DNA of 64,000 nt from Marchantia polymorpha subsp. ruderalis (taxonomy: Eukaryota > Streptophyta > Marchantiopsida > Marchantiales > Marchantiaceae): positions 25,150,001 through 25,214,000 of the forward strand of contig AP031354.1 of the NCBI GenBank assembly GCA_037833965.1. The letters run 5' to 3'. The notes beneath the pieces are model-generated. The model was not told the origin of the DNA. It saw only the letters and a list, made by a program, of their open reading frames with translations, and did not search any database. Below, piece by piece: positions 44,028 to 58,499 of the stretch. Numbering within the stretch: the stretch's first letter is position 1; the number at the start of each line of letters is the position of its first letter. The position numbers and the translations under genes are program-made.

Positions 44028-44500
44028 TGTTCATGTCTTTCCTCAGTGACCCTCTATCTTAACCCTTAACCCGCTCGGCACTGCGCGCTCTCGCTCGTCT
44101 CGCACTCGCTCCTCCTCTCGACTCGTTCCAGCCTTTCGTGTTTCCGCTCGTCGACCAGCCAGAAGCGCAACAGCATAGCGGTTTTTCCGGGCACGGCGGG
44201 CGCAAGGGAAAGGTAAGACGCGCTCATCTTCCAATTTGCTAAAATCCAAGTTCCTGCATTCAATTTTGTGCTGTCCAAGTTCCTGCTGCCTTTGAAAGTC
44301 TTGGGTAGTGTCATCTGCTCCATAGCGCGAAGGGACGCCCCACCTGTCCTCCTGACGCTCGTCTCGATCCTGTGCGGGCGCAAGGGGAGGTAAGACGCTC
44401 TCCCTCCTCAATCGACTCGCTTCAGAAATCTTGTTTCAATTTCGTACTGGTTCCAGCTGTGTTCATAGAAGTGAGCTGTGTTTCTGAAGGGCGAAGGAGG

Positions 44501-44761
44501 ATGAAGCGGTCGAGGGAGGAAGGGTCTTCGGCCTCTGATCAGACCATCAACTTTATCAACAAAGTCAAGAGACGATTTTCAGCGGAGGAGCACGTGTACA
44601 AGGCGTTTCTGGAGATTTTGAATATGTACCGAAAAGGCTTTTCAATTACTTCTTTCGCAGACAGTGCAAACCCATTCTCCAATCTACCCGCCCACCTCCT
44701 CCAGAAGCGCACCAGCCAGTCTTCTTCTTCTTCTTCTTCTTCTTCTTCCTTGAAGCCCTAG
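44501..44761 (+). pseudogene. SIN3-like fragment A (unit 5)
   Basis: Unchanged relative to unit 1. Confidence 0.7.
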
Positions 44762-46124
44762 TGCTCTTACCCTCTAAACCTCCATCCCTGCTGTTGTCCT
44801 TCTCTTCAAGTGTTTTCTGCGTTTCTTCGAACAAATTCCTGTCATCAATCAAAGCCATCTCATAGGGATGGTCTACCGCTTCGATACCAGGTATGCCAGT
44901 CTTCTTCTTCTTCTTCTTCTTCTTCATTCTTCCTTGAAGCCCTAGTGCTCTCACCGTCTAAACCTCCATCCCTACTGTTGTCCTCAATGACTTGTGAGCC
45001 TGCACCTGCTTGTCAACCTACTCCATACTTCTCAGGGGCCAATTTTTTGTCACCAGGAAGAAGAAGAAGAAGAAGACTGGCATATTCGGTATCGAAGCGG
45101 TAGACCATCCCAATGAGATGGCTTTGATTGATGACAGGAATTTGGGAATAGGGTAGCAGGAGCACAGCAGCGGCAGCAGCAGTAGGCATACCAGCCCTGA
45201 TGTGATCGAATCATGGCGCATTTTGTTATCTTTTCCTATGACAATCACTCGCATGAGAGATGAAGGAATAAGAAATGAAATAAAAAAATAAAACCAATGA
45301 ATCAAATGGATAAAAAACAAACTTGAATAAAAAGACAAAACTAAAGACTCTGAAGAATGATCTGAACAGTTGATCTTTGAGCCAATGTTGAGATTATTTT
45401 TTTTAATCATAAATGATCATGGATAGATAAATATGACTCTGAAGTATGATCTGAACCGTTGATCTTTGTATCAATGTTGGGATTTCTCTTCGATTCTAAA
45501 TAATCATGGATAGAAACAGAAACATTTAGAATTAAGCAATCAGGTTAGAAATTATAATTTATTATGCACTTTTTTTTCTATTTTAAAAATGATACTCATG
45601 CAATAAATTTGCATCTTTTTGAATAGACTTGGCTATAGAATCCTGCAAGAATTGAGCCCAAGATAATCTGGAGTTATGAAAATTTGATAACTCGATTCTT
45701 GACTGACCGTCAGTCGTTAGTCGAGTTCATATCCTTCCTCAGTGACTCTAATCGATAGAAGAGTGGCCTTAGGTATTTATTTTTAATATGTTAACTTAGT
45801 TATTTCTTCATGGATTCAGTTTCTATGTCTTTCTTTCTTTATATCTTCTGTAATCATTTCTTCACGATTTCGATTAATTTTTTATGTCACTGTTTCCCTA
45901 CATTTTCGTAATTATATTTATTTTAATGCAATCATTTCTGTACATTTGACTGATTGAATATTTTCTGAAATTTTCTCTTTAGATTTTACTTTTTTATTTT
46001 TCATGGAATTGTTTTTTAATGTGCTTGTTTCTTTCGGAATATGTGATTATATATTTATTATTTTTTTAATTATCTCATGATAATTAAGGAAATAAGATAA
46101 CAAAACCCCCTGGAACCCTTTCAT

Positions 46125-46249
46125 CGACGTGATGTCCATCACGTCCGGACTGGTGTAACCCAGATCCGATAAGACCGCTGCGGTTAAGCGCCCTTGGTTG
46201 GGAAGAGGTCTGGGATGGGTGACCTCCACTCCGTGGAACTTCCGCAGAT
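46125..46249 (+). ncRNA. 5S-derived unit, plus strand (unit 5)
   Basis: A-box-like and C-box-like words kept. Confidence 0.55.
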
Positions 46250-46340
46250 CATAAAGATGAAAAAGTTCCTAAACTCCTATATATTTTTTTGTTTTTTTTA
46301 ATTTTTTTTTAATTTTATAAGAGGGGTCGATTCTATGAAT

Positions 46341-46646
46341 GCGACCGTGGCCACTCGGACCCTCGTACATACGAGGTACGATGTCAACAGTACGAGGTAC
46401 GGAGGATATGCGACCGTGGCCCCTCGGACCCTCGTACATACGAGGTACGATGTCAGCAGTACGCGGTACGGAGGATATGCGACCGTGGCCCCTCGGACCC
46501 TCGTACATACGAGGTACGATGTCAGCAGTACGAGGTACGGAGGATATGCGACCGTGGCCCCTCGGACCCTCGTCCATACGAGGAACGATGTCAGCAGTAC
46601 GCGGTACGGAGGATATGCGACCTTGGCCCCTCGTACTATACGAGGT
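46341..46646 (+). repeat. 69-bp tandem repeat (unit 5)
   Basis: Four and a half units, unit-1-type variants. Confidence 0.95.
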
Positions 46647-46862
46647 AAAAATCGTTTTGAATAGACTTGGCTATAGAATCCTGCAAGAATTGAGCCCAAG
46701 AAAATCTGGAGTTATGAAAATTTGATAACACGATTCTCGACTGACCGTCAGTCGTTAGTCGAGTTCATATCCTTCCTCAGTGACCCTGAACCCTAAACCC
46801 TAAACCCGCTCGCCACCGCGCGCTCTCTCTGTGTTGATAATCTCTCTGGAGAAAAAGATGAT

Positions 46863-47317
46863 ATGGACGAGGGAGACAACATTTTTTATTGCGGTGAGGG
46901 AGGGGTCGTTAGGCGCGATGACGGTGTTGTCCTCCCACGAGCTTTTGATCCTCTGTTACTTCGGTGCTGCGAACACCGAAGTTACAGAAGATGAAAAGCT
47001 AGCGGGAGGAAATCTTGCTTTGAAGAATTCTGCTGAGCTCGGACGATCAGTCCGAGTCGTTCGGAAGCACAAGGATTCCTTCCTTCGATCCAAATTCTTC
47101 TACAGCTATGACGGTATGTATAAAGTGAGAAGATTTTACAGCGAGCGAAAGAAGGGAGTTTGTTAGTCGCAGAGTTTGTCACATTTTTTAGATTCGATCT
47201 TTCGAGTAGGAGAAAGCATGGAAAAAATATGTGTGAAACTGGAAAAAAGCCAGAACTCCCAACTGATGAAACTATATGTAATCTCGTCAGATCTAATGTT
47301 GTCAAGGACGAAAACAT
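46863..47317 (+). pseudogene. SUVH SRA-domain fragment (unit 5)
   Basis: Same frame changes as in unit 1. Confidence 0.7.
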
Positions 47318-47608
47318 TGATGTGAAAACAAACAGAACACAATTCATTTTATTTAGGTTCATTGACGATGTCTTCATTCAGTGGCCAGTCACGGTCCCTC
47401 GATTCTTGACTGACTGGCGACTGACCCCACGGTTTATTCCGTCAGTTGTCAAGATTCTTCACTGAGTGCCGACTGAACCCACGGTTTATTCCGTCCGTCG
47501 TCAATCACAGTCCCTCGATTCTTGACTGACTGTGAGTCGTCAGTCCAGTTCATATCCTTCGTCAGGATATGGACTCCACTTGACGACTGACTGCAGACCG
47601 TTCCCCGG

Positions 47609-48455
47609 ACGTTTCAAGATTCCTGCCGGGCGCGAGGGGGCATCCCTCGGACGCCTCTAGATTCCTGTCGGGCGCGAGGAGACGCTCGTTTCACGGTGTC
47701 TGGAACCCGGCCGGGCGCAAGGGGGACATCTCGGACGCGTCTAGATTCCTGCGTGGCGCGAGGGGGCATCACTCGGACGCATCTATATTCCTGTCGAGCG
47801 CGAGGGGACGCGCGTTTCACGGTGTCTGGGACCCGGCCGGGCGCAAGGGGGATTTCTCGGACTAGTCTAGATTCCTGTGGGGCGCGAGGGGGCATCCCTC
47901 GGACGCGTCTATATTCCAGTCGGGCGCGAGGGGATCTCTCGGACGGCCTCTACATTCCTGTCGGGCGCGAGGGGGCATCCCTCGGACGCGTCTATATTCC
48001 TGTCGGGCGCGAGGGGATCTCTCGGACGTCCTCTACATTCCTGTCGGGCGCGAAGGGGCATCCCTCGGACGCGTCTATATTCCTGTCGGGCGCGAGGAGA
48101 TCTCTCGGACGGCCTCAACATTCCTGTCGGGCGCGAGGGGGCATCCCTCGGACGGCCTCTACATTCCTGTCGGGCGCGAAGGGGCATCCCTCGGACGCGT
48201 CTATATTCCTGTCGGGCGCGAGGGGATCTCTCGGACGGCCTCTACATTCCTGTCGGGCGCGAGGGGGCATCTCTCGGACGCGTCTATATTCCTGTCGGGC
48301 GCGAGGGGATCTCTCGGACGGCCTCTACATTCCTGTCGGGCGCGTAGGGGCATCCCTCGGACGCGTCTATATTCCTGTCGGGCGCGAGGGGATCTCTCGG
48401 ACGGCCTCTACATTCCTGTCGGGCGCGAAGGGGCATCCCTCGGACGCGTCTAGAT
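47609..48455 (+). repeat. 41/42-bp minisatellite (unit 5)
   Basis: Same length and variant order as in unit 1. Confidence 0.95.
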
Positions 48456-48511
48456 TCTCCAAAAAATACGGAAAAATGACTCTGACTCGGACTACCTTAG
48501 GAGCTTTATGA

Positions 48512-48635
48512 TTTGCGGAAGTTCCACAGAGTGTGGTCACCCATCCCAGACCTATACCGTTCCAAGGGCGCTTAACCGCGGGGTTCTGATGGGATCTGGC
48601 ATACCAGCCGTGATGCGATCGGAATCACGTCCATG
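48512..48635 (-). ncRNA. 5S-derived unit, minus strand (unit 5)
   Basis: Same as 5139-5262. Confidence 0.55.
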
Positions 48636-50964
48636 AAAGAGTCCCCTGAGATTTTGTTATCTTGTCCTGTGATAATTCTTCGTTTGAGAGATAAAAGAAT
48701 AAAAAATAAAATAAAAGCAAAAAAATAAAAGTTTAAAAAACAATGAGATAGATATATAAACGAATTCCATAAAAGATTACCAAGGAGATAACAGATAAAT
48801 ACGACTCTGACTCGGAAGTATGATCTGAACCGTTGATCTCTGAACCAATGTTAGGATTTCTTTCTGAATTATTAGTAATCCTGGATAGAAATAGTTCCCT
48901 TTAGAAATTGGCAATCAGATCAGTAATTTTTATTTATGATGTTTTAATTCTTTTTTTCTTAGAAACTGATATTCCTGCAATAAACTTGCATGAAAATCTC
49001 TTTGAATAAACTTCGTTATGGAATTCTGCAAGAATGGAGCCCAAGATAATTTGAAGTTATAAAATTTGAACCTAGAAAAACAATTGAGAGCGACACGTGT
49101 TCAGTATTCTCGCATTAATGGCACGGGTATTGTAATCTCAGGTCTTACGCGTATGAATACTGCAGCTGCACCTTCCCTCTCGTCCCTTCGGGGACATCTG
49201 AGTCACTGAGGGAAGACATGGACTTGACTGACGACTGGCGAAAGACATCTTTCCTGGATGCCGATCCTTCGGGGATCTCCCGGACGGCCTCCATAAACGA
49301 TTACGGATAGAAACAGTAACATTTAGAAATTACCAATCAGGTTAGAAATTATTGTTTATTAATTATTATTTTCTATTTCGAAAATGATATTCATGCAATA
49401 AATCTGCATCTTTTTTAATAGACTTGGCTATACAAATTCTGCAAGAATTGAGCCCAAGATAATCTGGAGTTATAAACATTTGAAACTAGAAAAACATTTG
49501 AGAGCGCCACGTGTTCCGTATTCTCGCATTAAAGGCATGAGTGTTGTAATCTCAGGTCTTACGCGTATAAATACTGCAGCTGCACCTCCCCTCTCGTCTC
49601 TTCGGGGACATCCGATCAGCGTCCGTTGGTAGCCGCTGATCGGCCGGGCGCAAGGGGAAGGTGAGTGGCGCGTCCCCTTGCGCCCTTGACAGGAACTTGC
49701 AAATCGGCACAAAATTGAAAGCAAGAATTGAAGAAGAGAGTATGAGGGGAAGGCGAGCAGCAGCAGCAGGGCCAGAGAAAGGGGGAGAGAGAGAGAGAGA
49801 GAGGGCGGAGACAGAGAGAACAAGCGAGAGCGAGAGCGCGCAGTGGCGAGCGGCTTTGGGGCTTTAGGTTTAGGGTAGCAGGAGCACAGCAGCGGCAGCA
49901 GCAGGAGGCATACCAGCCCTGATGTGATCGAATCATGGCGCATTTTGTTATCTTTTCCTATGATAATCACTCGCATGAGAGATGAAGGAATAAGAAATGA
50001 AATAAAAAAATAAAACCAATGGATCAAATGGATAAAATAAAAAACTCGAATAAAAAGACAAAACTAAAGACTCTGAAGAATGATCTGAACAGTTGATCTT
50101 TGAGCCAATGTTGAGATTATTTTTTTTTAATTATAAATGATCATGGATAGATAAATATGACTCTGACTCTTGACTCTGAAGTATGATCTGAACCGTTGAT
50201 CTTTGTATCAATGTTGGGATTTCTCTTCGATTCTAAATAATCATGGATAGAAACAGAAACATTTAGAAATAAGCAATCGGGTTAGAAATTATTATTTATT
50301 ATGCACTTTTTTTTCTATTTAAAAATGATACTCATGCAATAAATTTGCATCTTTTTGAATAGGCTTGGCTATAGAATCCTGCAAGAATTGAGCCCAAGAA
50401 AATCTGGAGTTATGAAAATTTGATAACTCGATTCTTGACTGACCGTCAGTCGTTAGTCGAGTTCATATCCTTCCTCAGTGACTCTAATCGATAGAAGAGT
50501 GGCCTTAGGTATTTATTTTTAATATGTTAACTTATTATTTTTTTATGTCACTGTTTCTCTACATTTTCGTAATTATATTTATTTTAATGCAATCATTTCT
50601 TTACATTTGACTGATTGAATATTTTCTGAAATTTTCTCTTTAGATTTTACTTTTTTATTATTCATGGAATTTTTTTTAATGTGCTTGTTTCTTTCTGAAT
50701 ATGTGATTACATATTAATTATTTTCTTAATTATCTCATGATAATTAAGAAAATAATATAACAAAACCCCCCGGGACCCTTTCATCGACGTGATGTCCATC
50801 ACGTCCGGACTGGTGTAACCCAGATCCGATAAGACCGCTGCGATTCTTCCCTTGGCACGGAAGAGGTCTGGGATGGGTGACCTCCACTCCGTGGAACTTC
50901 CGCAGATCATAAACATGAAAAATTTCCTAAACTCCTTTTCGTTTTTTTTATTTTTTTATTTTTT

Positions 50965-51243
50965 TTAAAATTTTATAAGAGGGGTCGATTCTATGAATGC
51001 GACCGTGGCCCCTCGGACCCTCGTACATACGAGGTACGATGTCAGCAGTACGAGGTACGGAGGATATGCGACCGTGGCCCCTCGGACCCTCGTACATACG
51101 AGGTAAAATTCAAATTCAATATTCAAAATCTCCAGAAACGCCTTGTACACGTGCTCCTCCGCTGAAAATCGTGTCTTGACTTTGTTGATAAAGTTGATGG
51201 TCTGATCAGAGGCCGAAGACCCTTCCTCCCTTGAACGCTTCAT
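50965..51243 (-). pseudogene. SIN3-like fragment B (unit 5)
   Basis: Same as 7591-7869. Confidence 0.7.
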
Positions 51244-51695
51244 CCTCCTTCGCCCTTCAGAAACACAGCTCACTTCTATGAACACAGCTGGAACTCAGCA
51301 CGAAATTGAAACAAGATTTTTGAAGCGAGTCGATTGAGGAGGGAGAGCGTCTTACCTTCCCTTGCGCCCGCACAGGATCGAGACGAGCGTCAGGAGGACA
51401 GGTGGCGCGTCCCTTCGCGCTATGGACCAGATGACACTACCCAAGACTTTCAAAGGCAGCAGGAACTTGGACAGCACAAAATTGAATGCAGGAACTTGGA
51501 TTTTAGCAAATTGGAAGGTGAACGCGTCTTACCTTCCCCTCGCGCCCGCCGTGCCAAGAAAAACCGCTATGCTGTTGCGCTTCTGGCTGGTTGACGAGCG
51601 GAAACACGAAAGGCTGGAACGAGACGAGAGGAGGAGCGAGTGCGAGACGAGCGAGAGCGCGCAGTGCCGAGCGGGTTTAGGGTTTAGGTATAGGG

Positions 51696-53078
51696 TCACT
51701 CAGAAAAGACATGAATTCCACCCCTAAAACCCCCAGGGAGAGCGGGAGGCAGGGAGGGAAGACCTGAGCCAGGCGTGCAAGCCTCCGCTCGCCCAGACCC
51801 AGGGGTCAGAGGACTAATTTCAATAAACTCCAATCCATTGCCATCAGGATCGCAACAGAATATTGAGGGCACCATGCTGTGCTGGTACGGTATCCCTTCA
51901 AAAGAGAAATGAGGGTGTACGTTATAACAAAGCTTGTAGTCTGAACCACATCAAATCGTGTATATATACAACTGCAAACACATTAGAAAATTCAAGGTCA
52001 GCCTAAAATCCCAGTTTGCAACTACTCTATGCTCACCTGCTTTCTCAAGTGTTTGTCGAAGACCTTCAACATTCTTGCAGTTTAAGCATGCATGTCTGTC
52101 GAAACCACCATGCCCAGGCCGACCGTGAACTGGATCAGGGTTGGGAACCTCCATGATATGAATACCCTCAGCTCCCAAAAGTAACCAAGCTCCTCTATAC
52201 GGAAGCTCTGGTCTATCTGGACTAGTCATCAAACCTATTGGAATGAATAAAAGATGGTTAGCTATTTGATGAAAGCGGTTCGTTACTCACAGATTGCTGG
52301 AATGCATCCTTCGCTGTATTTCATTTCCTCCTATGTCTAAGACTGACATAACTGTCAAATTAAATGGTACACATACCCAAAAGTCCACAGTAAAAATCCA
52401 ACGATTTCTCCAGGTTCTCGCAACGAAAGGCGACATGATTCAGCCCTTTGAACTGGACTGCAATACCCAAACGCACGTAGAATTACTTCTCAGCCATCCA
52501 TGCACTAGTTGATTGAATAAGAAGAATGACATTGTTTCATGAATACTATTCATATTGATGAATCAAATATATCTGCAAGTTTTTCCATCGATCGAGTTTG
52601 GCACCAATCTCTTTCCCTTGATAATATGGAACAAATGAATGAAAACAGACATGATTGTATGTGACTACAATAAAATTTACTTACAATTGGTCGACTGTGA
52701 CAATCTACGAATGAAATTTTGCTGAAAATTTATCTAGAAATGCTGAAAATGATGACAAACTTCACAGGTGTGGAATAGAAACGTACATGAAGGAGAAACC
52801 GTGAGAGATTTCGAGTGAACATCTGCAGGCTCTTTTGAAGATTTTGTATCTTTGAAGGTTGGAGGTGCTTCCTCTTCAGTATTTTCCATCGGCAAATTCA
52901 TGAAGTCTACACTGTTGTCGCGTTGAAATTTCTCCTCGGGTAGAGACACACCATGAACTGCCCCACGGGATCCCAGGTCATGCTCAGTGGACACAGATCC
53001 TTCTTCCGCTCTTCCTTCGTCCTTCAACATGTCCAATTCTTCAAGTTGATGGTTCTCCGCTGCTATGGCAGTTTTCAT
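51696..53078 (-). CDS. Glyoxalase-like VOC-domain protein, four exons (unit 5)
   Basis: Exons 53078-52787, 52457-52377, 52234-52037 and 51895-51696. No amino-acid change noticed. The first intron has a private change (gaatactattc at about 52546). Confidence 0.75.
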
Positions 53079-54861
53079 GAGTTTTTATGTGACAGTGGAA
53101 TGAGGTATGAGGTAGCTGATCCCTGCCCCTGCCCCTGGGTCTGGGCGAACGCAGGCTTCCAGGCCTTCCTCACTTCCTCCCTTCTTCCCTGCCTCCCGCT
53201 TGCACGCCTGCTCAGGTCTTCCCTCCCTCCCTCCCTCCCGAGCCCCCTCCTGGCATTTCGCCCCTCTTCCTTACGACCGAAATCGAAACACGCCCACTCC
53301 GCCTCTCGCTTTTCTCTCCTGCGCCCCTCCTCCCTGCTCCCGGATCGGACCCTCCTCACAAACGACAGCAAAGAGACAGTGGCAGACGGCGCTTGTAACT
53401 CAGGTGACTACTGGAACAGAATGGACGACTGGACCCTGATGCGGCTGAACTGCACCTCACCCCATATATATAGGTCGTCTATGCTACGTCCTCCGAATGA
53501 GGTAGCTGATCCCTGCCCTGCCCCTGGGTCTGGTCGAGCGCAGGCTTCCAGGCCTTTACTCACTTCCTCCCTTCTTCCCTGCCTCCCGCTTGCACGTCTT
53601 CCTTCCCTGACTCCCGCTCCCCCCCCCCTCCTCACTAAAGGCTCAACACTTTTTGGGGGAACGCGAGGGAGCTGATCCCTGCCCCTGCCCCCCGCTGCCT
53701 CCCGCGCATCGCTCACTTCCTGCCTCCCGCTTGCATGCCTGGCGCAGGTGTTCCCTCCCTGCCTCCCGCTCAATGATGTGAAAACAAACAGAACACAATT
53801 CATTTCATTTTAGCTCATTGACGATGTCTTCATTCAGTGGCCAGTCACGGTCCCACGATTCTTGACTGACTAGTGACTGACCCCACGGTTTATTTCCCAT
53901 GAAAATTTGATAACTCGATTCTTGACTGACCGTCAGTCGTTAGTCGAGTTCATATCCTTCCTCAGTGACCCTAAACCCTAAACCCTAAACCCGCTCGCCA
54001 CCGCGCGCTCTCCCTGTGTTGATCAGCTCTCTGGAGAAAAAGATGATATGGACGAGGGAGGGGTCGAGTTTTTATTTATTACTTTATGTTTTTATATATT
54101 TTTGTATTATTACTTCATGCTTTTTATATGTCTACTTATTAATTACTTTATGTTTTTATATGTTTAATTTATATATATTATTATTTATTTCTTTATGGAT
54201 TTATTGCTGATATGTGTATATACTGATTTCTTTATGGATTTCTTTTAATAATATATATAAAAAAATTAACTAAAAAATACATTTATATATATAAATCTAT
54301 CTTTTACAATATATTTTATATATATATTATGTCTGGGACGGGTGACCTCCACTCCGTGGAACTTCCGCAAATCAAACATTAAAATGTTCCTAAAGTCGGG
54401 TCAGCAGGTAAAAGGTACGATGTCAACAGTATGAGGTACGGAGGGTATGCGACCTTGGCCCCTCGTACTATCCGAGGTAATAATCTGGCGCTGCCCCTGG
54501 CGCATTGGGCGCATTTCTTGGAGTTCGGCAGTCTCCTTGTTCGAATGCGAGGGAGGAAAGGGGGAAAGAGATGTATCCGAAACATAGAAAACCATGAAGT
54601 AATAAATAAGTAAACATATAAAAACATAAAGTAATAAATAAAAAAACAAAAGGCAATAAATAAAAACCAGAAAAAAACATAAAGTTATAAATAAAAAACA
54701 TATTAAAACATAAATTTAAAAATATAAAAATATATAAAAACATAAAGTAAGGAAAAAACATGTCGGAGGATAAAATAATAAATAATTAAACATAGAAAAC
54801 CATAAAGTAATCAATAAGTAAACATATAAATTCATAAAGTAATAAATAAAAACTCGACTGA

Positions 54862-54918
54862 CGACTGACGGTCTGACTGCGGACTGACGGGGTCAGTCCG
54901 CAGTCAGACCGTCAGTCG
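54862..54918. repeat. Perfect 27-bp hairpin (unit 6)
   Basis: Identical to 598-654. Confidence 0.9.
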
Positions 54919-55391
54919 TGTTCATGTCTTTCCTCAGTGACCCTCTATCTTAACCCTTAACCCGCTCGGCACTGCGCGCTCTCGCTCGTCTCGCACTCGC
55001 TCCTCCTCTCGACTCGTTCCAGCCTTTCGTGTTTCCGCTCGTCGACCAGCCAGAAGCGCAACAGCATAGCGGTTTTTCCGGGCACGGCGGGCGCAAGGGA
55101 AAGGTAAGACGCGCTCATCTTCCAATTTGCTAAAATCCAAGTTCCTGCATTCAATTTTGTGCTGTCCAAGTTCCTGCTGCCTTTGAAAGTCTTGGGTAGT
55201 GTCATCTGCTCCATAGCGCGAAGGGACGCCCCACCTGTCCTCCTGACGCTCGTCTCGATCCTGTGCGGGCGCAAGGGGAGGTAAGACGCTCTCCCTCCTC
55301 AATCGACTCGCTTCAGAAATCTTGTTTCAATTTCGTACTGGTTCCAGCTGTGTTCATAGAAGTGAGCTGTGTTTCTGAAGGGCGAAGGAGG

Positions 55392-55652
55392 ATGAAGCGG
55401 TCGAGGGAGGAAGGGTCTTCGGCCTCTGATCAGACCATCAACTTTATCAACAAAGTCAAGAGACGATTTTCAGCGGAGGAGCACGTGTACAAGGCGTTTC
55501 TGGAGATTTTGAATATGTACCGAAAAGGCTTTTCAATTACTTCTTTCGCAGACAGTGCAAACCCATTCTCCAATCTACCCGCCCACCTCCTCCAGAAGCG
55601 CACCAGCCAGTCTTCTTCTTCTTCTTCTTCTTCTTCTTCCTTGAAGCCCTAG
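55392..55652 (+). pseudogene. SIN3-like fragment A (unit 6)
   Basis: Unchanged relative to unit 1. Confidence 0.7.
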
Positions 55653-57015
55653 TGCTCTTACCCTCTAAACCTCCATCCCTGCTGTTGTCCTTCTCTTCAA
55701 GTGTTTTCTGCGTTTCTTCGAACAAATTCCTGTCATCAATCAAAGCCATCTCATAGGGATGGTCTACCGCTTCGATACCAGGTATGCCAGTCTTCTTCTT
55801 CTTCTTCTTCTTCTTCATTCTTCCTTGAAGCCCTAGTGCTCTCACCGTCTAAACCTCCATCCCTACTGTTGTCCTCAATGACTTGTGAGCCTGCACCTGC
55901 TTGTCAACCTACTCCATACTTCTCAGGGGCCAATTTTTTGTCACCAGGAAGAAGAAGAAGAAGAAGACTGGCATATTCGGTATCGAAGCGGTAGACCATC
56001 CCAATGAGATGGCTTTGATTGATGACAGGAATTTGGGAATAGGGTAGCAGGAGCACAGCAGCGGCAGCAGCAGTAGGCATACCAGCCCTGATGTGATCGA
56101 ATCATGGCGCATTTTGTTATCTTTTCCTATGACAATCACTCGCATGAGAGATGAAGGAATAAGAAATGAAATAAAAAAATAAAACCAATGAATCAAATGG
56201 ATAAAAAACAAACTTGAATAAAAAGACAAAACTAAAGACTCTGAAGAATGATCTGAACAGTTGATCTTTGAGCCAATGTTGAGATTATTTTTTTTAATCA
56301 TAAATGATCATGGATAGATAAATATGACTCTGAAGTATGATCTGAACCGTTGATCTTTGTATCAATGTTGGGATTTCTCTTCGATTCTAAATAATCATGG
56401 ATAGAAACAGAAACATTTAGAATTAAGCAATCAGGTTAGAAATTATAATTTATAATGCACTTTTTTTTCTATTTTAAAAATGATACTCATGCAATAAATT
56501 TGCATCTTTTTGAATAGACTTGGCTATAGAATCCTGCAAGAATTGAGCCCAAGATAATCTGGAGTTATGAAAATTTGATAACTCGATTCTTGACTGACCG
56601 TCAGTCGTTAGTCGAGTTCATATCCTTCCTCAGTGACTCTAATCGATAGAAGAGTGGCCTTAGGTATTTATTTTTAATATGTTAACTTAGTTATTTCTTC
56701 ATGGATTCAGTTTCTATGTCTTTCTTTCTTTATATCTTCTGTAATCATTTCTTCACGATTTCGATTAATTTTTTATGTCACTGTTTCCCTACATTTTCGT
56801 AATTATATTTATTTTAATGCAATCATTTCTGTACATTTGACTGATTGAATATTTTCTGAAATTTTCTCTTTAGATTTTACTTTTTTATTTTTCATGGAAT
56901 TGTTTTTTAATGTGCTTGTTTCTTTCGGAATATGTGATTATATATTTATTATTTTTTTAATTATCTCATGATAATTAAGGAAATAAGATAACAAAACCCC
57001 CTGGAACCCTTTCAT

Positions 57016-57140
57016 CGACGTGATGTCCATCACGTCCGGACTGGTGTAACCCAGATCCGATAAGACCGCTGCGGTTAAGCGCCCTTGGTTGGGAAGAGGT
57101 CTGGGATGGGTGACCTCCACTCCGTGGAACTTCCGCAGAT
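57016..57140 (+). ncRNA. 5S-derived unit, plus strand (unit 6)
   Basis: Boxes kept; the T-tract after it has the AAA interruption of unit 2. Confidence 0.55.
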
Positions 57141-57231
57141 CATAAAGATGAAAAAGTTCCTAAACTCCTATATATTTTTTTGTTTTTTTTAAATTTTTTT
57201 TAATTTTATAAGAGGGGTCGATTCTATGAAT

Positions 57232-57537
57232 GCGACCGTGGCCACTCGGACCCTCGTACATACGAGGTACGATGTCAACAGTACGAGGTACGGAGGATAT
57301 GCGACCGTGGCCCCTCGGACCCTCGTACATACGAGGTACGATGTCAGCAGTACGAGGTACGGAGGATATGCGACCGTGGCCCCTCGGACCCTCGTACATA
57401 CGAGGTACGATGTCAGCAGTACGAGGTACGGAGGATATGCGACCGTGGCCCCTCGGACCCTCGTCCATACGAGGAACGATGTCAGCAGTACGCGGTACGG
57501 AGGATATGCGACCTTGGCCCCTCGTACTATACGAGGT
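57232..57537 (+). repeat. 69-bp tandem repeat (unit 6)
   Basis: Four and a half units, with the unit-2-type cgaggtacgg. Confidence 0.95.
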
Positions 57538-57753
57538 AAAAATCGTTTTGAATAGACTTGGCTATAGAATCCTGCAAGAATTGAGCCCAAGAAAATCTGG
57601 AGTTATGAAAATTTGATAACACGATTCTCGACTGACCGTCAGTCGTTAGTCGAGTTCATATCCTTCCTCAGTGACCCTGAACCCTAAACCCTAAACCCGC
57701 TCGCCACCGCGCGCTCTCTCTGTGTTGATAATCTCTCTGGAGAAAAAGATGAT

Positions 57754-58208
57754 ATGGACGAGGGAGACAACATTTTTTATTGCGGTGAGGGAGGGGTCGT
57801 TAGGCGCGATGACGGTGTTGTCCTCCCACGAGCTTTTGATCCTCTGTTACTTCGGTGCTGCGAACACCGAAGTTACAGAAGATGAAAAGCTAGCGGGAGG
57901 AAATCTTGCTTTGAAGAATTCTGCTGAGCTCGGACGATCAGTCCGAGTCGTTCGGAAGCACAAGGATTCCTTCCTTCGATCCAAATTCTTCTACAGCTAT
58001 GACGGTATGTATAAAGTGAGAAGATTTTACAGCGAGCGAAAGAAGGGAGTTTGTTAGTCGCAGAGTTTGTCACATTTTTTAGATTCGATCTTTCGAGTAG
58101 GAGAAAGCATGGAAAAAATATGTGTGAAACTGGAAAAAAGCCAGAACTCCCAACTGATGAAACTATATGTAATCTCGTCAGATCTAATGTTGTCAAGGAC
58201 GAAAACAT
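57754..58208 (+). pseudogene. SUVH SRA-domain fragment (unit 6)
   Basis: Same frame changes as in unit 1. Confidence 0.7.
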
Positions 58209-58499
58209 TGATGTGAAAACAAACAGAACACAATTCATTTTATTTAGGTTCATTGACGATGTCTTCATTCAGTGGCCAGTCACGGTCCCTCGATTCTTGA
58301 CTGACTGGCGACTGACCCCACGGTTTATTCCGTCAGTTGTCAAGATTCTTCACTGAGTGCCGACTGAACCCACGGTTTATTCCGTCCGTCGTCAATCACA
58401 GTCCCTCGATTCTTGACTGACTGTGAGTCGTCAGTCCAGTTCATATCCTTCGTCAGGATATGGACTCCACTTGACGACTGACTGCAGACCGTTCCCCGG

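Larger units (their letters stand above)
44030..51717. mobile_element. Composite element with 600-bp inverted arms (unit 5)
   Basis: Direct repeat R lies at 45151-46650 and 49873-51108. Carries tattattcatgg and tttctgaatatg variants near 50660-50700. Confidence 0.5.
43374..54264. repeat. Macrosatellite unit 5 (10891 bp, long class)
   Basis: Carries the same 64-base extension, 10-C run and ctagtgactg as unit 3. It shares tattattcatgg (about 50660) only with unit 6. Confidence 0.97.
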